The position numbers were made by a program, and so were the translations under genes. A stretch of DNA of 64,000 nucleotides from Roseiarcus fermentans (lineage in GTDB: Bacteria > Pseudomonadota > Alphaproteobacteria > Rhizobiales > Beijerinckiaceae), in the NCBI RefSeq assembly GCF_003315135.1, contig NZ_QNRK01000003.1, positions 1-64,000 on the forward strand, written 5' to 3'. The first letter of the stretch is position 1, and each line of letters begins with the position of its first letter. Positions 47,001-54,976 of this stretch are shown one piece after another. The notes beneath the pieces were generated by a model, which worked only from the letters and a program-made list of their open reading frames with translations, was not told the DNA's origin and did not search any database.

Positions 47001-48122
47001 TCAGCGGCCGCGGCGCGGACGCCAGACGAGACGGCTGCTGACCGCGTAGTTCCAGACGACGCTGAGCGCGGCGCCCGAGAGGCCGGAAAGCCACCAGGTC
47101 TGGTGCGACCGGTACAGCATCGAGGCGACGTCGATGTTGGCCAGGGCGCCGACCCCGCAAGCCAGCGCGAAGGCGACGAAGCCGCCGATCATGCCGGGCC
47201 CGCGATAGCGGTGGGTTCGATAGGTGATCTCGTTGTTGAGCACGAAGTTGCTCCCCATGGCGACGATCGTGGCGACGATCTGCGCCGCCTGGAAGTCCGC
47301 CGGCCCGACAAGAGTGCGGTACGCCGACAGGACGAGGATGTGAACCCCGAGGCCGACGAGGCCGATGAGGGCGAACAGGACGAAGCGCACCGGCAGGGCG
47401 CCGCCGGTCGCGTGATGGATGACGAGACCCAGGAAGTCGAGGCCGACCAGGGGCGTGAGCTTCGACTCGCCGGCCGTGCGCTTGCGGAACCGGTACGGAA
47501 CCTCGACGATCCGCAGGCCGCCGCCGGCCGACAGGACCACGTCGACCAGGATCTTGAAGCCGTCCGGAGACAGGCGCGGCGCGAGCCGCGCGACGACGTC
47601 GCGCCGGATCATGAAGAAGCCGCTCATCGGATCGGAGACCGCGGTTCCGGCGATGCGATGGAAGACCCATTTGCCCAGATCGCTCAACGCCTGCCGCGAC
47701 GGGGACAGCCCGCCCTCGGCCTCCTCGCGGATGCGGGTCCCGACCGCGAGATCGCCGGCGCCGGCTTCGATCAGGCCGTACATCTTTGGCAGGATCGTCT
47801 CGTCGTGCTGCAGGTCGCCGTCGATGACGGCGACGAAATCGGCGCTCGACGCCATCCAGCCCTCGATCACGGCGCCGGCGAGGCCGGTCCGGTTCACCCG
47901 CCTGAGGCAGCGCATGCGCCGGTCGGAGGCCGCGATCGCGAAGGCGATGTCGGCCGTGCCGTCGGGGGAGTCGTCGTCGACGACGATCATTTCCCAAGGC
48001 AGGCCGTCGAGGACGGCCTTCATTCGTTCGAACAGCGCCGGAACGTTGGCGGATTCCCGGTAGGTCGGCACGATCACCGAAACGGTCGGCGACACGGACG
48101 CCGGCATCAGGTCTGAATTCAC
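47001..48122 (-). CDS. GT2 glycosyltransferase fused to a GtrA-like membrane domain
   Basis: 373 residues. Residues about 10-240 are a dolichol-phosphate-mannose-synthase-like GT2 domain: VSVIVPTYRESANVPALFER, VVDDDSPDGTADI, FVAVIDGDLQHDETILP and the SDPMSGFFMIRRDV segment. Residues about 245-365 are a four-helix GtrA domain (VRFVLFALIGLVGLGVHILV, VATIVAMGSNFVLNNEIT). Such proteins make undecaprenyl-phosphate sugars and help flip them, supplying GT39 transferases like the next gene. GTG at 48122 with AGAGG upstream is preferred; the ATG at 48107 is possible. Gap to the GT39 gene is 22 bases. Confidence 0.9.
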   Translation of the reverse strand: MNSDLMPASVSPTVSVIVPTYRESANVPALFERMKAVLDGLPWEMIVVDDDSPDGTADIAFAIAASDRRMRCLRRVNRTGLAGAVIEGWMASSADFVAVIDGDLQHDETILPKMYGLIEAGAGDLAVGTRIREEAEGGLSPSRQALSDLGKWVFHRIAGTAVSDPMSGFFMIRRDVVARLAPRLSPDGFKILVDVVLSAGGGLRIVEVPYRFRKRTAGESKLTPLVGLDFLGLVIHHATGGALPVRFVLFALIGLVGLGVHILVLSAYRTLVGPADFQAAQIVATIVAMGSNFVLNNEITYRTHRYRGPGMIGGFVAFALACGVGALANIDVASMLYRSHQTWWLSGLSGAALSVVWNYAVSSRLVWRPRRGR

Positions 48123-48144
48123 CTCGATCGCCTCTCGCGACGGG

Positions 48145-49659
48145 TCAACCGCCGGGCGCGCCCGGATAAGGGAGGGGAAGCGCACGCGTCAAGCGGTGAA
48201 CGGGAATGAGCGTGAGCGCAATCGCCGGTTCTCCGCCCCTCGTCAACAGGAATGCCTGCGGCGGGCCGAGCGAACCGGCGATCTCCGCCGCCCTGGCCGC
48301 GGCCGCGGCGGCGTCGGGCGCCCGGGTCGCCAGGACCCCGTCGCGACCCGCGAGGCCGCTCTCGCCGGCGACGAAAGCCCAGCCGCGCGGGTCGTCCGAG
48401 ATCACGAAAACGGGGGTCTCGGGTCCGAGCGCGAGCGCGATCTTGCCGGCGTCGGACCATTTTTGCGCCAGAACGAAGGCGGGGCGCGGCCGCATCGCCG
48501 GCGCGTCGCGAAGCGCGCCCCAGTCGAGCGCCTCGAGCGTCGGGTCCGCGGCGCCCGGGGCGAGGAGCCGCAGCGGCCAGCCGGTCCGGGCCTCGACGGC
48601 GACCAGTCCGGCGATCGCGGCCAGCGCGCCAGCGCAGGCCAACCCCCATCGGCCGAGCGCCCGGTCGGTCACGTGCGCGTCCTCGACCCAGGCGCCCATC
48701 AAGGCGAAGACGAAGAACCAGCCGGGCATCGCCCAGTGCGGCAGCCCGCGCGCGCCCCAGAGCGGCGTCAGGGTGAAGACGACGATGGGCGGCAGGGCGA
48801 GACAGAGAAGGAAGAGCCGCCGCTCGTCAGCGCGCTTCCGCCATGCCGCGATCAGGCCGAGCCCGAGCGGGGCCGCGAGCCAGGGCGACAGATAGGCGAC
48901 CTCGCCCAGCGCCATCGCGGCGACCTGCGCCGGCTTCAGGCCCGATCCCGCCGCCCCCCGCGCGCCCTGAAAGCCGAACGACGCCCAACCGTGCCGGGCG
49001 TTCCAGACGACGACCGGCGCGATCATGACCAGCGCCAGCGCGGCTGCGGCGTAAGGGGCGGGGTCGGCGAACCATCGCCGCCGCCCCGGGGAGATCGCGA
49101 CGAAGGCGAGGACCCCGACGACCGCGAGGGCGGCGCTGTATTTCGACAGGCCGGCGAGGCCGAGCGCGCCGCCGGCCGCGAGCCACAGCGCCCATTCCGT
49201 CGCCCGCCCGCTCCCTGGACCGAAAAACAGCTTCGCGAGCGCCCAGGCCGCCGCGGCGAGCCCGAACAGCAGCGGTCCGTCGGGCACGATCCAGGTCCCG
49301 GCGGAGGCGAAGAAGAACGGCGCGGCGTCGAGGCCGAAGACCGCGACGATCCCCGCCCGCGGGCCGAACAGATCCGCCGTCATGCGATAATAAATCCAGC
49401 CCGTGACGGCGAACAGGGCGAGGAACGGCAGGCGCGCCCCGACGCCCTCGCCGAAGGCGCTCGCCGCGGCATGGGCGATCCACTGATGCAGCGGCGGATG
49501 ATCGAAATAGGAGAGCGCCGGCGTGCGCGCGATCGCCAGGGTGTAGCTTTCGTCGACGCCGGGGCCGAGGAGGAGCGCGAAGACCAGCCGCGCGACGAGG
49601 AAGGCGGCGATAACGATCGCCGCCAGCCGGTCCGGGTTGCGGATCGTCCCCCCCGTCAT
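48145..49659 (-). CDS. GT39 family membrane glycosyltransferase
   Basis: A 504-residue PMT-type membrane enzyme. The first periplasmic loop has GVDESYTLAIARTPALSYFD followed by HPPLHQW (catalytic Asp/Glu context), followed by about ten TM helices and a C-terminal soluble domain. Its position directly before the GT2-GtrA gene suggests a donor-maker/transferase pair: the GT2 charges undecaprenyl phosphate and this enzyme transfers the sugar in the periplasm. The acceptor is unknown. Its ATG is immediately adjacent to the upstream hydrolase stop. The GT39 at 21248 has the same architecture. Confidence 0.88.
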   Translation of the reverse strand: MTGGTIRNPDRLAAIVIAAFLVARLVFALLLGPGVDESYTLAIARTPALSYFDHPPLHQWIAHAAASAFGEGVGARLPFLALFAVTGWIYYRMTADLFGPRAGIVAVFGLDAAPFFFASAGTWIVPDGPLLFGLAAAAWALAKLFFGPGSGRATEWALWLAAGGALGLAGLSKYSAALAVVGVLAFVAISPGRRRWFADPAPYAAAALALVMIAPVVVWNARHGWASFGFQGARGAAGSGLKPAQVAAMALGEVAYLSPWLAAPLGLGLIAAWRKRADERRLFLLCLALPPIVVFTLTPLWGARGLPHWAMPGWFFVFALMGAWVEDAHVTDRALGRWGLACAGALAAIAGLVAVEARTGWPLRLLAPGAADPTLEALDWGALRDAPAMRPRPAFVLAQKWSDAGKIALALGPETPVFVISDDPRGWAFVAGESGLAGRDGVLATRAPDAAAAAARAAEIAGSLGPPQAFLLTRGGEPAIALTLIPVHRLTRALPLPYPGAPGG

Positions 49660-50622
49660 TCAGGGCGCCGCCGGCGGCGAGGGCGATTGCGCGCCGGCGA
49701 CGAAGGCGTCGAAGGCGGCCCAGAACTGGTCGCGCAGCGCGTCGCGCTCGATCAAGATCTCGTGTTCGGCGCCCTCGATCACCACCAGGCTTCCCGGCGC
49801 GAGCCGGGCCGCGAACCGCTCGGCGGCGGCGCGATCGGTCACCCGGTCCGCGCCGGAGGCGACGATCAGCGCCGGCGTTCCGTCGCCCCAGGCGACCCGC
49901 GGATCGTCGAACCGGCGCATCGCCCGGAAGGCGGCGCGCGCCCAGCCGATCGTCGGGCCGCCGAGAAACAGGTGCGGCGCCTCGACCAGCAGGCGCGCGA
50001 TCCGGGCGAAGCGGCCAGGATCGGTGGTGAAGACGTTGCCTGCGAACGGCCGCGCCCAAAAGGTCTGTCGCGCGTTTCCCGGCGCGAAGGCGCGGCCCAG
50101 TCCGAGCGCGCCGAGCGCGTCGATCGCGAAGCGGGCGAAGCCGCGATGGTCGACGCCCTTGACCGCGATCATCGGCGAGGTCAGCACGAGCCGCTCGAAC
50201 GGACGCAGCCCGTCCGCGTCGAGGATGAGCAGGATCGCCGCCCCCATCGAATGGCCGAGGCCGATCCACGGCCGGGGACAATGGGGCGCGAGGACCTGCG
50301 CTGTGAAGGCGTCGAGGTCGCGTCCGAACTGGGCGAAGTCGTCGACATGGCCCTTGCTCGCGTCGCGAACCCGCCGCTCCGAGCCGCCCTGGCCACGCCA
50401 GTCGAGCGCCGCGACGGCGAAGCCGCGCGCCAGCAGGTCGCGCGCCACTTCGAAATATTTCTCGATGAACTCGCCGCGCCCGCCGAAGATCGCCACCGTG
50501 CCGCGCGCCGCGCCCGCCGGCGCCCAGCGCGCCGCGCGCAGCCGCACGCCGTCGGCCGTCCGGACGGCGTGCTCGATCGCGCCGGGAGGAGCCGGGTTGT
50601 CGCTCGTCGACGCCAGGGGCAT
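49660..50622 (-). CDS. alpha/beta hydrolase, lysophospholipase (PldB-like)
   Basis: A 320-residue monoacylglycerol lipase/lysophospholipase-type hydrolase with VAALDWRGQGGSERR, the nucleophile elbow GLGHSMGAAI, the acid in LIVASGADRVTDR and the His in VVIEGAEHEILIERD. It has no signal peptide, so it probably acts on membrane lysolipids from the cytoplasm. The RGQGxSxR motif is shared with PldB. Gap-free with the downstream GT39 gene, suggesting one transcript. Confidence 0.87.
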   Translation of the reverse strand: MPLASTSDNPAPPGAIEHAVRTADGVRLRAARWAPAGAARGTVAIFGGRGEFIEKYFEVARDLLARGFAVAALDWRGQGGSERRVRDASKGHVDDFAQFGRDLDAFTAQVLAPHCPRPWIGLGHSMGAAILLILDADGLRPFERLVLTSPMIAVKGVDHRGFARFAIDALGALGLGRAFAPGNARQTFWARPFAGNVFTTDPGRFARIARLLVEAPHLFLGGPTIGWARAAFRAMRRFDDPRVAWGDGTPALIVASGADRVTDRAAAERFAARLAPGSLVVIEGAEHEILIERDALRDQFWAAFDAFVAGAQSPSPPAAP

Positions 50623-50832
50623 CCGTCGGCTCGAAACGGGGGATTCCGTATTGGCCGCGTCTTATCAGCCGGACGCTCGCAGCGCCAACCTTGCGCCGGT
50701 CTCCGTCCGGCGCGGCTGCGGGCCCGTTTCGCTGGCGCGGTCGGGACGCGCGCCTGCCGACCCGGGAGGCGGCTCGCGCCGAGCCCAGAATCGGTTGGGC
50801 CTGTCGCATGCCCTTGCAGGGGCCTGCGCCGC

Positions 50833-51081
50833 TCACGGACCGGCTGGCGGACGCCCCGTGTCGGGGGGCGCATCCCTGAGCCGATGCGTCTCGGCCGTCG
50901 TCTCGCGTGCGATCGCCTTCCTGACCGAGCGCCAATATCTCACCGAGGCGAACGCCTCGGCCTTGCGCTCCCTCTCGTGAGCCGCATCGAACGCCCCCGG
51001 ACCGAGGCGTCGGATCAACGACTCCGCCTCCGCTTCGATCCGCCTCCTCCGCTTGCGTCCCCGTTCCAGAAACAAGAGCAT
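50833..51081 (-). CDS. small basic protein, unknown function
   Basis: 82 residues: LLFLERGRKRRRRIEAEAES, then LIRRLGPGAFDAAHERERKA and VRYWRSVRKAIARET. Highly charged and mostly helical. Similar short proteins with an E-A-E-A-L-I-x-R-x-G pattern occur in many alphaproteobacteria, but I know no function. Its ATG overlaps the TGA of the next small gene (TGATG), so the pair is translationally coupled, which supports both being real. It ends 210 bases before the hydrolase gene. Confidence 0.65.
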   Translation of the reverse strand: MLLFLERGRKRRRRIEAEAESLIRRLGPGAFDAAHERERKAEAFASVRYWRSVRKAIARETTAETHRLRDAPPDTGRPPAGP

Positions 51082-51251
51082 CACAAGCGGACCACGGGCT
51101 GTTCGCCGTAAACCGCCTTCCGTTTCTTCCCGACTTCAACGCGATTGGCCGCGAGCGTGGCCTTGATCTTCGCCTGAGCCGCCTCGGCCGCAGCGTCGAG
51201 CGCTCTTGCCCAGATCAACAAGGCTTGGCGTTCGTCTGATGCTTGTTTCAT
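51081..51251 (-). CDS. very small protein, unknown function
   Basis: 56 residues, beginning MKQASDERQALLIWARALDA, then AAEAAQAKIKATLAANRVEV and a basic end GKKRKAVYGEQPVVRL. An amphipathic helix rich in Ala and Lys/Glu. No family recognised. Evidence for coding is the TGATG overlap with the gene at 50833 and a composition like real alphaproteobacterial proteins; the ribosome-binding site is weak (GGAA about 15 bases upstream). The promoter may lie in the AT-richer bases 51252-51300. Confidence 0.5.
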   Translation of the reverse strand: MKQASDERQALLIWARALDAAAEAAQAKIKATLAANRVEVGKKRKAVYGEQPVVRL

Positions 51252-51354
51252 CACGGGTTAATTTTCCATGTCAATGTTAACGGGAAGGTCCGCGCCCCGT
51301 CGACCGCTGTCGTGGGCCGAGGCTCATCGTCCCCACGGACGCGCAAGAGCCGAG

Positions 51355-51582
51355 TCAGAAGCTCGGGTCGCGCCCTCGCAGTCCCCAATCCGCCGCCGTT
51401 TCACAGCGCATGTCGGTCGCTTTGCGAACGGGGGCGCCTGACTTTCGCCTGCCCGCTTCCTCGTTGCGTTCGACCTCCGCAGTCGCGGCCAACCAGTATC
51501 CCTCGCCGCCGCCCTCCGCCCTGCCCGCATGGTCCCATAGACGATACGCGAGTTCGCGAATCCTGCGTTCCCTGGTGTTCAC
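51355..51582 (-). CDS. DUF2934 domain protein
   Basis: 75 residues. NTRERRIRELAYRLWDHAGR followed by GEGYWLAATAEVE is the DUF2934 pattern (R-I-R-x-x-A-Y-x-x-W-E/D-x-A-G ... W-L-x-A-E). These short proteins are frequent in rhizobia and of unknown function. The GTG at 51582 has a perfect AGGAGG 8 bases upstream, which fixes the start. The C-terminus (CETAADWGLRGRDPSF) is unusual. Two further Trp/Arg-rich small genes follow downstream on the same strand. Confidence 0.75.
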   Translation of the reverse strand: MNTRERRIRELAYRLWDHAGRAEGGGEGYWLAATAEVERNEEAGRRKSGAPVRKATDMRCETAADWGLRGRDPSF

Positions 51583-51883
51583 TTTTGCTTCCTCCTTGAC
51601 TGTCTTCGGCAAGCCGCGCCGCTATTTTCTGGGATTTATGGCCGCTTGTCTTCTATTTTGGTCTGATTGTCTGGCGATAGAATTGTATCCATCGTAGACA
51701 ATATTTTGTGATGACAATCCTTACATAGGCGGTATTCTCAGTGAGAACAGGATTACCGAAAAATTAAAGGCGATTTATTTGCTTGTCGCCGATTCGCGGA
51801 CGCGATCGTGCAGACAACTCGTCAACATGCACATTTTGTCGAACCCGATCCTATCCCCGGCGCGCACGCCTCGCTCGCCGGCC
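51583..51883 (-). promoter_or_regulatory. AT-rich intergenic region upstream of the DUF2934 gene
   Basis: Bases about 51612-51790 are far lower in GC than the rest of the window. No gene is supported. The region contains the inverted pair ATTGT/ACAAT around TCTACGATGG on the minus strand, and several TTGTC and TATTCT-like boxes that could be a promoter for the DUF2934 gene. The last 90 bases before the SDR stop are ordinary GC-rich sequence. Confidence 0.4.
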
Positions 51884-52651
51884 TCAGGGCCGGGCGGTCG
51901 CGCGGAACGCCAGCAGGATGCGGCGTCGCAACGGCTCCGGAAGCAGCTGCTGAAACCGCGCGGCGTAATAGAGGCGGCGGGGAAACGCGATCACCGCCCG
52001 CCGGCGCGCCAGGCCGCGGCGAATGCGGCGCGCGGCGTCCTCGGCGCTCAGGAGGAAGGGCTTTGCGCTGTCGAACGAGCCGGTCATGTCGGTGTCGACG
52101 AACCCCGGGCAGACGACGCTGACCGAGACGCCGTCGGCGTGGTAGAGCGCCCGGGTCGCGAGCGCGAAGGCGACGATGGCGGCCTTGCTGGCGGCGTAGC
52201 TCGGCGAATCCGGCGGCGGCGCGAAGGCGGCGATCGAGCCGAAGAGGGCGATCTGTCCCTGCCGGCGCGCCCGCATGCGCGGCGCGAGCGGCGCCAGCGT
52301 GTTCATCATGCCGTTGAGGTTGACGTCGAACAGATCTTGCGCGCGCGTCAGATCCTCGACCGCGCCGGCGCGCGGCGTGACCATCGTCACTCCGGCGCTG
52401 GCGATCAGGCAATCGGTCGCGTCCGCTTCGTCGGTCTCGACCAGGAAAGCGCTGAGGGCGTCGCGGTCGCGCACGTCGATCCGGCCGATCCGCACCCGCG
52501 CGCCTTTCGCCTCCGCGAGGCGCGCCACCGCGCCGAGGGCGGCCGCGTCGCGCCCGATCAGGGCGAGCGCGACGCCGGGGGCGGCGTATTCGACCGCCAG
52601 CGCGCGCCCGAGACCCCTGCTCGCGCCGGTGATGACGATCGCCCGAGGCAT
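51884..52651 (-). CDS. short-chain dehydrogenase/reductase
   Basis: A 255-residue classical SDR. VITGASRGLGRALAVEYAAP holds the TGxxxGxG cofactor motif, then CLIASAGVTM (NAG-like, here SAG), Ser in LFGSIAAFAP, and catalytic SYAASKAAIVAF (Tyr-x3-Lys). The extended C-terminus ends with a Leu/Arg-rich segment (FPRRLYYAARFQQLLPEPLR), possibly a membrane-associating helix. The ATG at 52651 has GGGAG 6 bases upstream. It ends the nine-gene lipid-type cluster. In eukaryotes the 3-ketosphinganine reductase is an SDR, so a reductase role in this pathway is conceivable but unproven. Confidence 0.85.
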   Translation of the reverse strand: MPRAIVITGASRGLGRALAVEYAAPGVALALIGRDAAALGAVARLAEAKGARVRIGRIDVRDRDALSAFLVETDEADATDCLIASAGVTMVTPRAGAVEDLTRAQDLFDVNLNGMMNTLAPLAPRMRARRQGQIALFGSIAAFAPPPDSPSYAASKAAIVAFALATRALYHADGVSVSVVCPGFVDTDMTGSFDSAKPFLLSAEDAARRIRRGLARRRAVIAFPRRLYYAARFQQLLPEPLRRRILLAFRATARP

Positions 52652-52788
52652 GCGAACTCCCTTCCCACTGCTGTTTCGAAAACCGGCCGGGCTCGGCGCG
52701 CCCTGGCGAAGCGCCGGTCCCTGCGCCGGGACGCCTGCGAACCCTTCGCCGCCGGGACGCCCGCGCGGGGCGGACATGCGCTCGTGTT

Positions 52789-53958
52789 TCAGAACTGGCG
52801 GCGGCGTCCCGTCGCAGCCGACAGACGGGAGGAATCGGCCAGTTCGACGGACTGGCCTCGCCACGAATAGCTCGCCCTGACGAGCGCCACCGGCCACATG
52901 GCGAGCGCCATGCCGTCGCGAACCAGACAGGCCGCGAACGATATCGGCCGCCACGGCCAGCCCACGGCGACCGCCAGCCCGGCTTCGACTGCATACCACG
53001 ATCCGGCGATCATGAGCGCCGCCCAGAGCGGCGGCCAGCCGGCGCAGGCCGCCAGCAGGAGCCCGGCGACGAGCGGCGCGCCGACGGTCCCGAAGGCCTC
53101 GAGAAAAAACACCTGCGGAAAGGAGCGGCGGCGCAGCTGCGCCCAACGCAAATGGCGGTTCCAGACCGCCGTCGCCTCACGGCGGCCGAGCGGCTGCTCG
53201 AAGGGACGCTGAACCAGTCTGACCCCGAGGTTGGCGGCCCGGACGATCTTGGTCGCCGCCGAATCCTCGGCGACATCGAAATGCAGGGCCTGAAGACCGC
53301 CGCGGGCGGCGAGAAAGTCCCGGCGCACCAGCATCGCCTTGCCGTGGCCGAAGCCGGCGCCGAGGCTGTCGGCCGCGAGTTGCCAGCGCGCCTGGAACGT
53401 ATTCAAGAAAGCGCATTCGACATGCGCCCAGAATCCCGTGGGTCTCACGCCGATCGGGATGGAGCACGACAATCCGGTCGACTCGTCCCAAACCGCCAGC
53501 AATCTTTCGATGAGGTCGGAGGGAACGTCGACATTGCTGTCGACGATGGCGAGGTAGTCGGACCGGGCCGCCGCCCACCCTTTTTCCATGTTGTCGAGTT
53601 TCGGGTTGGCGGAACGGCGCTCGCGGCCGATCAGCAGCCTGGCGTTCACGTCGGGCGCGGAGGCGATCCGGCGACGAAGCGCGTCGAGGCCCGGCTCGTC
53701 GGCGCGGAACGCGCAGTACAAGAGTTCAAACCGGCTGTAGCCGATTCCGAACGCCGACAGCGCCGTCGCGACCTCTCCCGGTCCCAGCGCGACGATCGGA
53801 ACGATGACGCTCACGGACGGGCGACTTGCGAGGAGAGCGCCGTCCGGCTCCCTCGGCGAGCGCAGTCGCCGCACGGTCATGGCTGCCGTCGCCACGTGAA
53901 GAACGAAGGCGCCCGCCACGACCGCGACGAGCGACGCCTCGAGGATGAGAGCCGGCAC
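52789..53958 (-). CDS. GT2/GT21-type glycosyltransferase (ceramide glucosyltransferase/HpnI-like)
   Basis: 389 residues: an N-terminal membrane helix (LVAVVAGAFVLHVATAAM), then a GT-A domain with VSVIVPIVALGPG, ANPKLDNMEKGW, the metal-binding YLAIVDSNVDVP, FDVAEDSAATKIV, and the processive-type RHLRWAQLRR (x-x-R-W motif), then C-terminal TM helices. The order N-P-K-x-x-N ... D-S-x-x-D ... D ... R-x-x-R-W is that of GT21 enzymes, which glucosylate ceramide, and of HpnI in hopanoid synthesis. No other hopanoid genes are nearby. GTG start, 17 bases after the CDP-alcohol gene. Confidence 0.82.
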   Translation of the reverse strand: MPALILEASLVAVVAGAFVLHVATAAMTVRRLRSPREPDGALLASRPSVSVIVPIVALGPGEVATALSAFGIGYSRFELLYCAFRADEPGLDALRRRIASAPDVNARLLIGRERRSANPKLDNMEKGWAAARSDYLAIVDSNVDVPSDLIERLLAVWDESTGLSCSIPIGVRPTGFWAHVECAFLNTFQARWQLAADSLGAGFGHGKAMLVRRDFLAARGGLQALHFDVAEDSAATKIVRAANLGVRLVQRPFEQPLGRREATAVWNRHLRWAQLRRRSFPQVFFLEAFGTVGAPLVAGLLLAACAGWPPLWAALMIAGSWYAVEAGLAVAVGWPWRPISFAACLVRDGMALAMWPVALVRASYSWRGQSVELADSSRLSAATGRRRQF

Positions 53959-53975
53959 GGGGGAGGCCCCCTCGG

Positions 53976-54743
53976 CTAGGACCCTACGGTCGTCCGGTTC
54001 GCCGGCGCCGGTTCGCCCGCCGCGCGCAGGGTCACGAGATCCGGCCGGGCCGGCCGCGAGACTTGCTTGCGGCGCTCCAGGGCGGCGAAACGCGGACTGT
54101 CGATCAAAAAGGCCCTCGCGACGCTGGCGACGGCCACCACGAATACGATCATTCCCACCAGATCGAACAGCGTGAGCGTGCCGAACGGGCTGGTCACCGA
54201 GTGGATTCCCATCCCGGATTCGAACACGAACCCGGCCGCAATGACGATCCGCAGCTCCGTCGGTCCCCAGCCGAAGTAAGCGAGCTGGTGCGTGCGGCTG
54301 AACGGAAGTTGCAGAAGATCGTAAAACATCAGCAGCATGCTGCCGAGCAGGGCCATCAGCGCCGGGCTCAGATGCATGAAGGGCGACAGCCCCAACCCGA
54401 ACAGCAGGAGGAAATGCGACGCCACGTCGGCGAACTGGTCGAGATAGAATCCGTAGGCAGGCCGAGCCAATCCCCGCATCCGGGCGAGAGAGCCATCCAG
54501 AGAATCCCCGAACCAGTTGAGAAGCAGGCCGAGAATGGCGACATAGGCGAACTTGAGATTATAGTTGGCGGAAACGCATGCGAAGAAGACAACCGCCCCG
54601 CCGAACACGCCGAGCGAGGTCATCATGTTGGGTGTGACCCACTCCGGCAGGTTTTCGACGGTCCAGTTCAGGAGACGACGTTCCGGGCCGGAGAGCATGC
54701 TGTTGTGGATGCGGGTGTCATAATATGACCGCTTGAACGTCAT
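53976..54743 (-). CDS. CDP-alcohol phosphatidyltransferase family protein
   Basis: 255 residues with about six TM helices and an intact CDP-OH-P signature, D-x-x-D-G-x-x-A-R-x8-G-x3-D-x3-D, in NWFGDSLDGSLARMRGLARP followed by AYGFYLDQFAD. These integral enzymes move a phospho-alcohol from a CDP-donor to an acceptor alcohol, or the reverse. The N-terminal FKRSYYDTRIHNSMLSGPER is not shared with the housekeeping PgsA or PssA types, so the substrate may be special. In this context it could build a phospho-head group on a ceramide-like lipid (inference). ATG at 54743; the 233 bases upstream hold nothing recognised. Confidence 0.88.
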   Translation of the reverse strand: MTFKRSYYDTRIHNSMLSGPERRLLNWTVENLPEWVTPNMMTSLGVFGGAVVFFACVSANYNLKFAYVAILGLLLNWFGDSLDGSLARMRGLARPAYGFYLDQFADVASHFLLLFGLGLSPFMHLSPALMALLGSMLLMFYDLLQLPFSRTHQLAYFGWGPTELRIVIAAGFVFESGMGIHSVTSPFGTLTLFDLVGMIVFVVAVASVARAFLIDSPRFAALERRKQVSRPARPDLVTLRAAGEPAPANRTTVGS

Positions 54744-54976
54744 GATTTCAACCCGCCTCGACCCGGACCAGTCTTGACGCATACGACGGGATACCCCGTC
54801 CCCCCGCGCAGGACTCGATCCCGTGGAAATGCGTTCACTCGGCGCAAACACTGTCAATGCCACAGCAAGAGTAGGGCCGCAAGGCGCCGATTCCGGGCTG
54901 CGATCCAGGAGCCGCTGCGAGCCGACAACTCGGCGACGCCCGGGCGGCCCGCCAGCAGGCGTTCGTCGGCCGAACA

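Noticed and set aside
52789-53958. Hopanoid gene hpnI
   Set aside because: The glycosyltransferase is of the same GT21-like type, but no other hopanoid gene (shc, hpnH, hpnJ, hpnK) is in the window, so the specific symbol is not justified.
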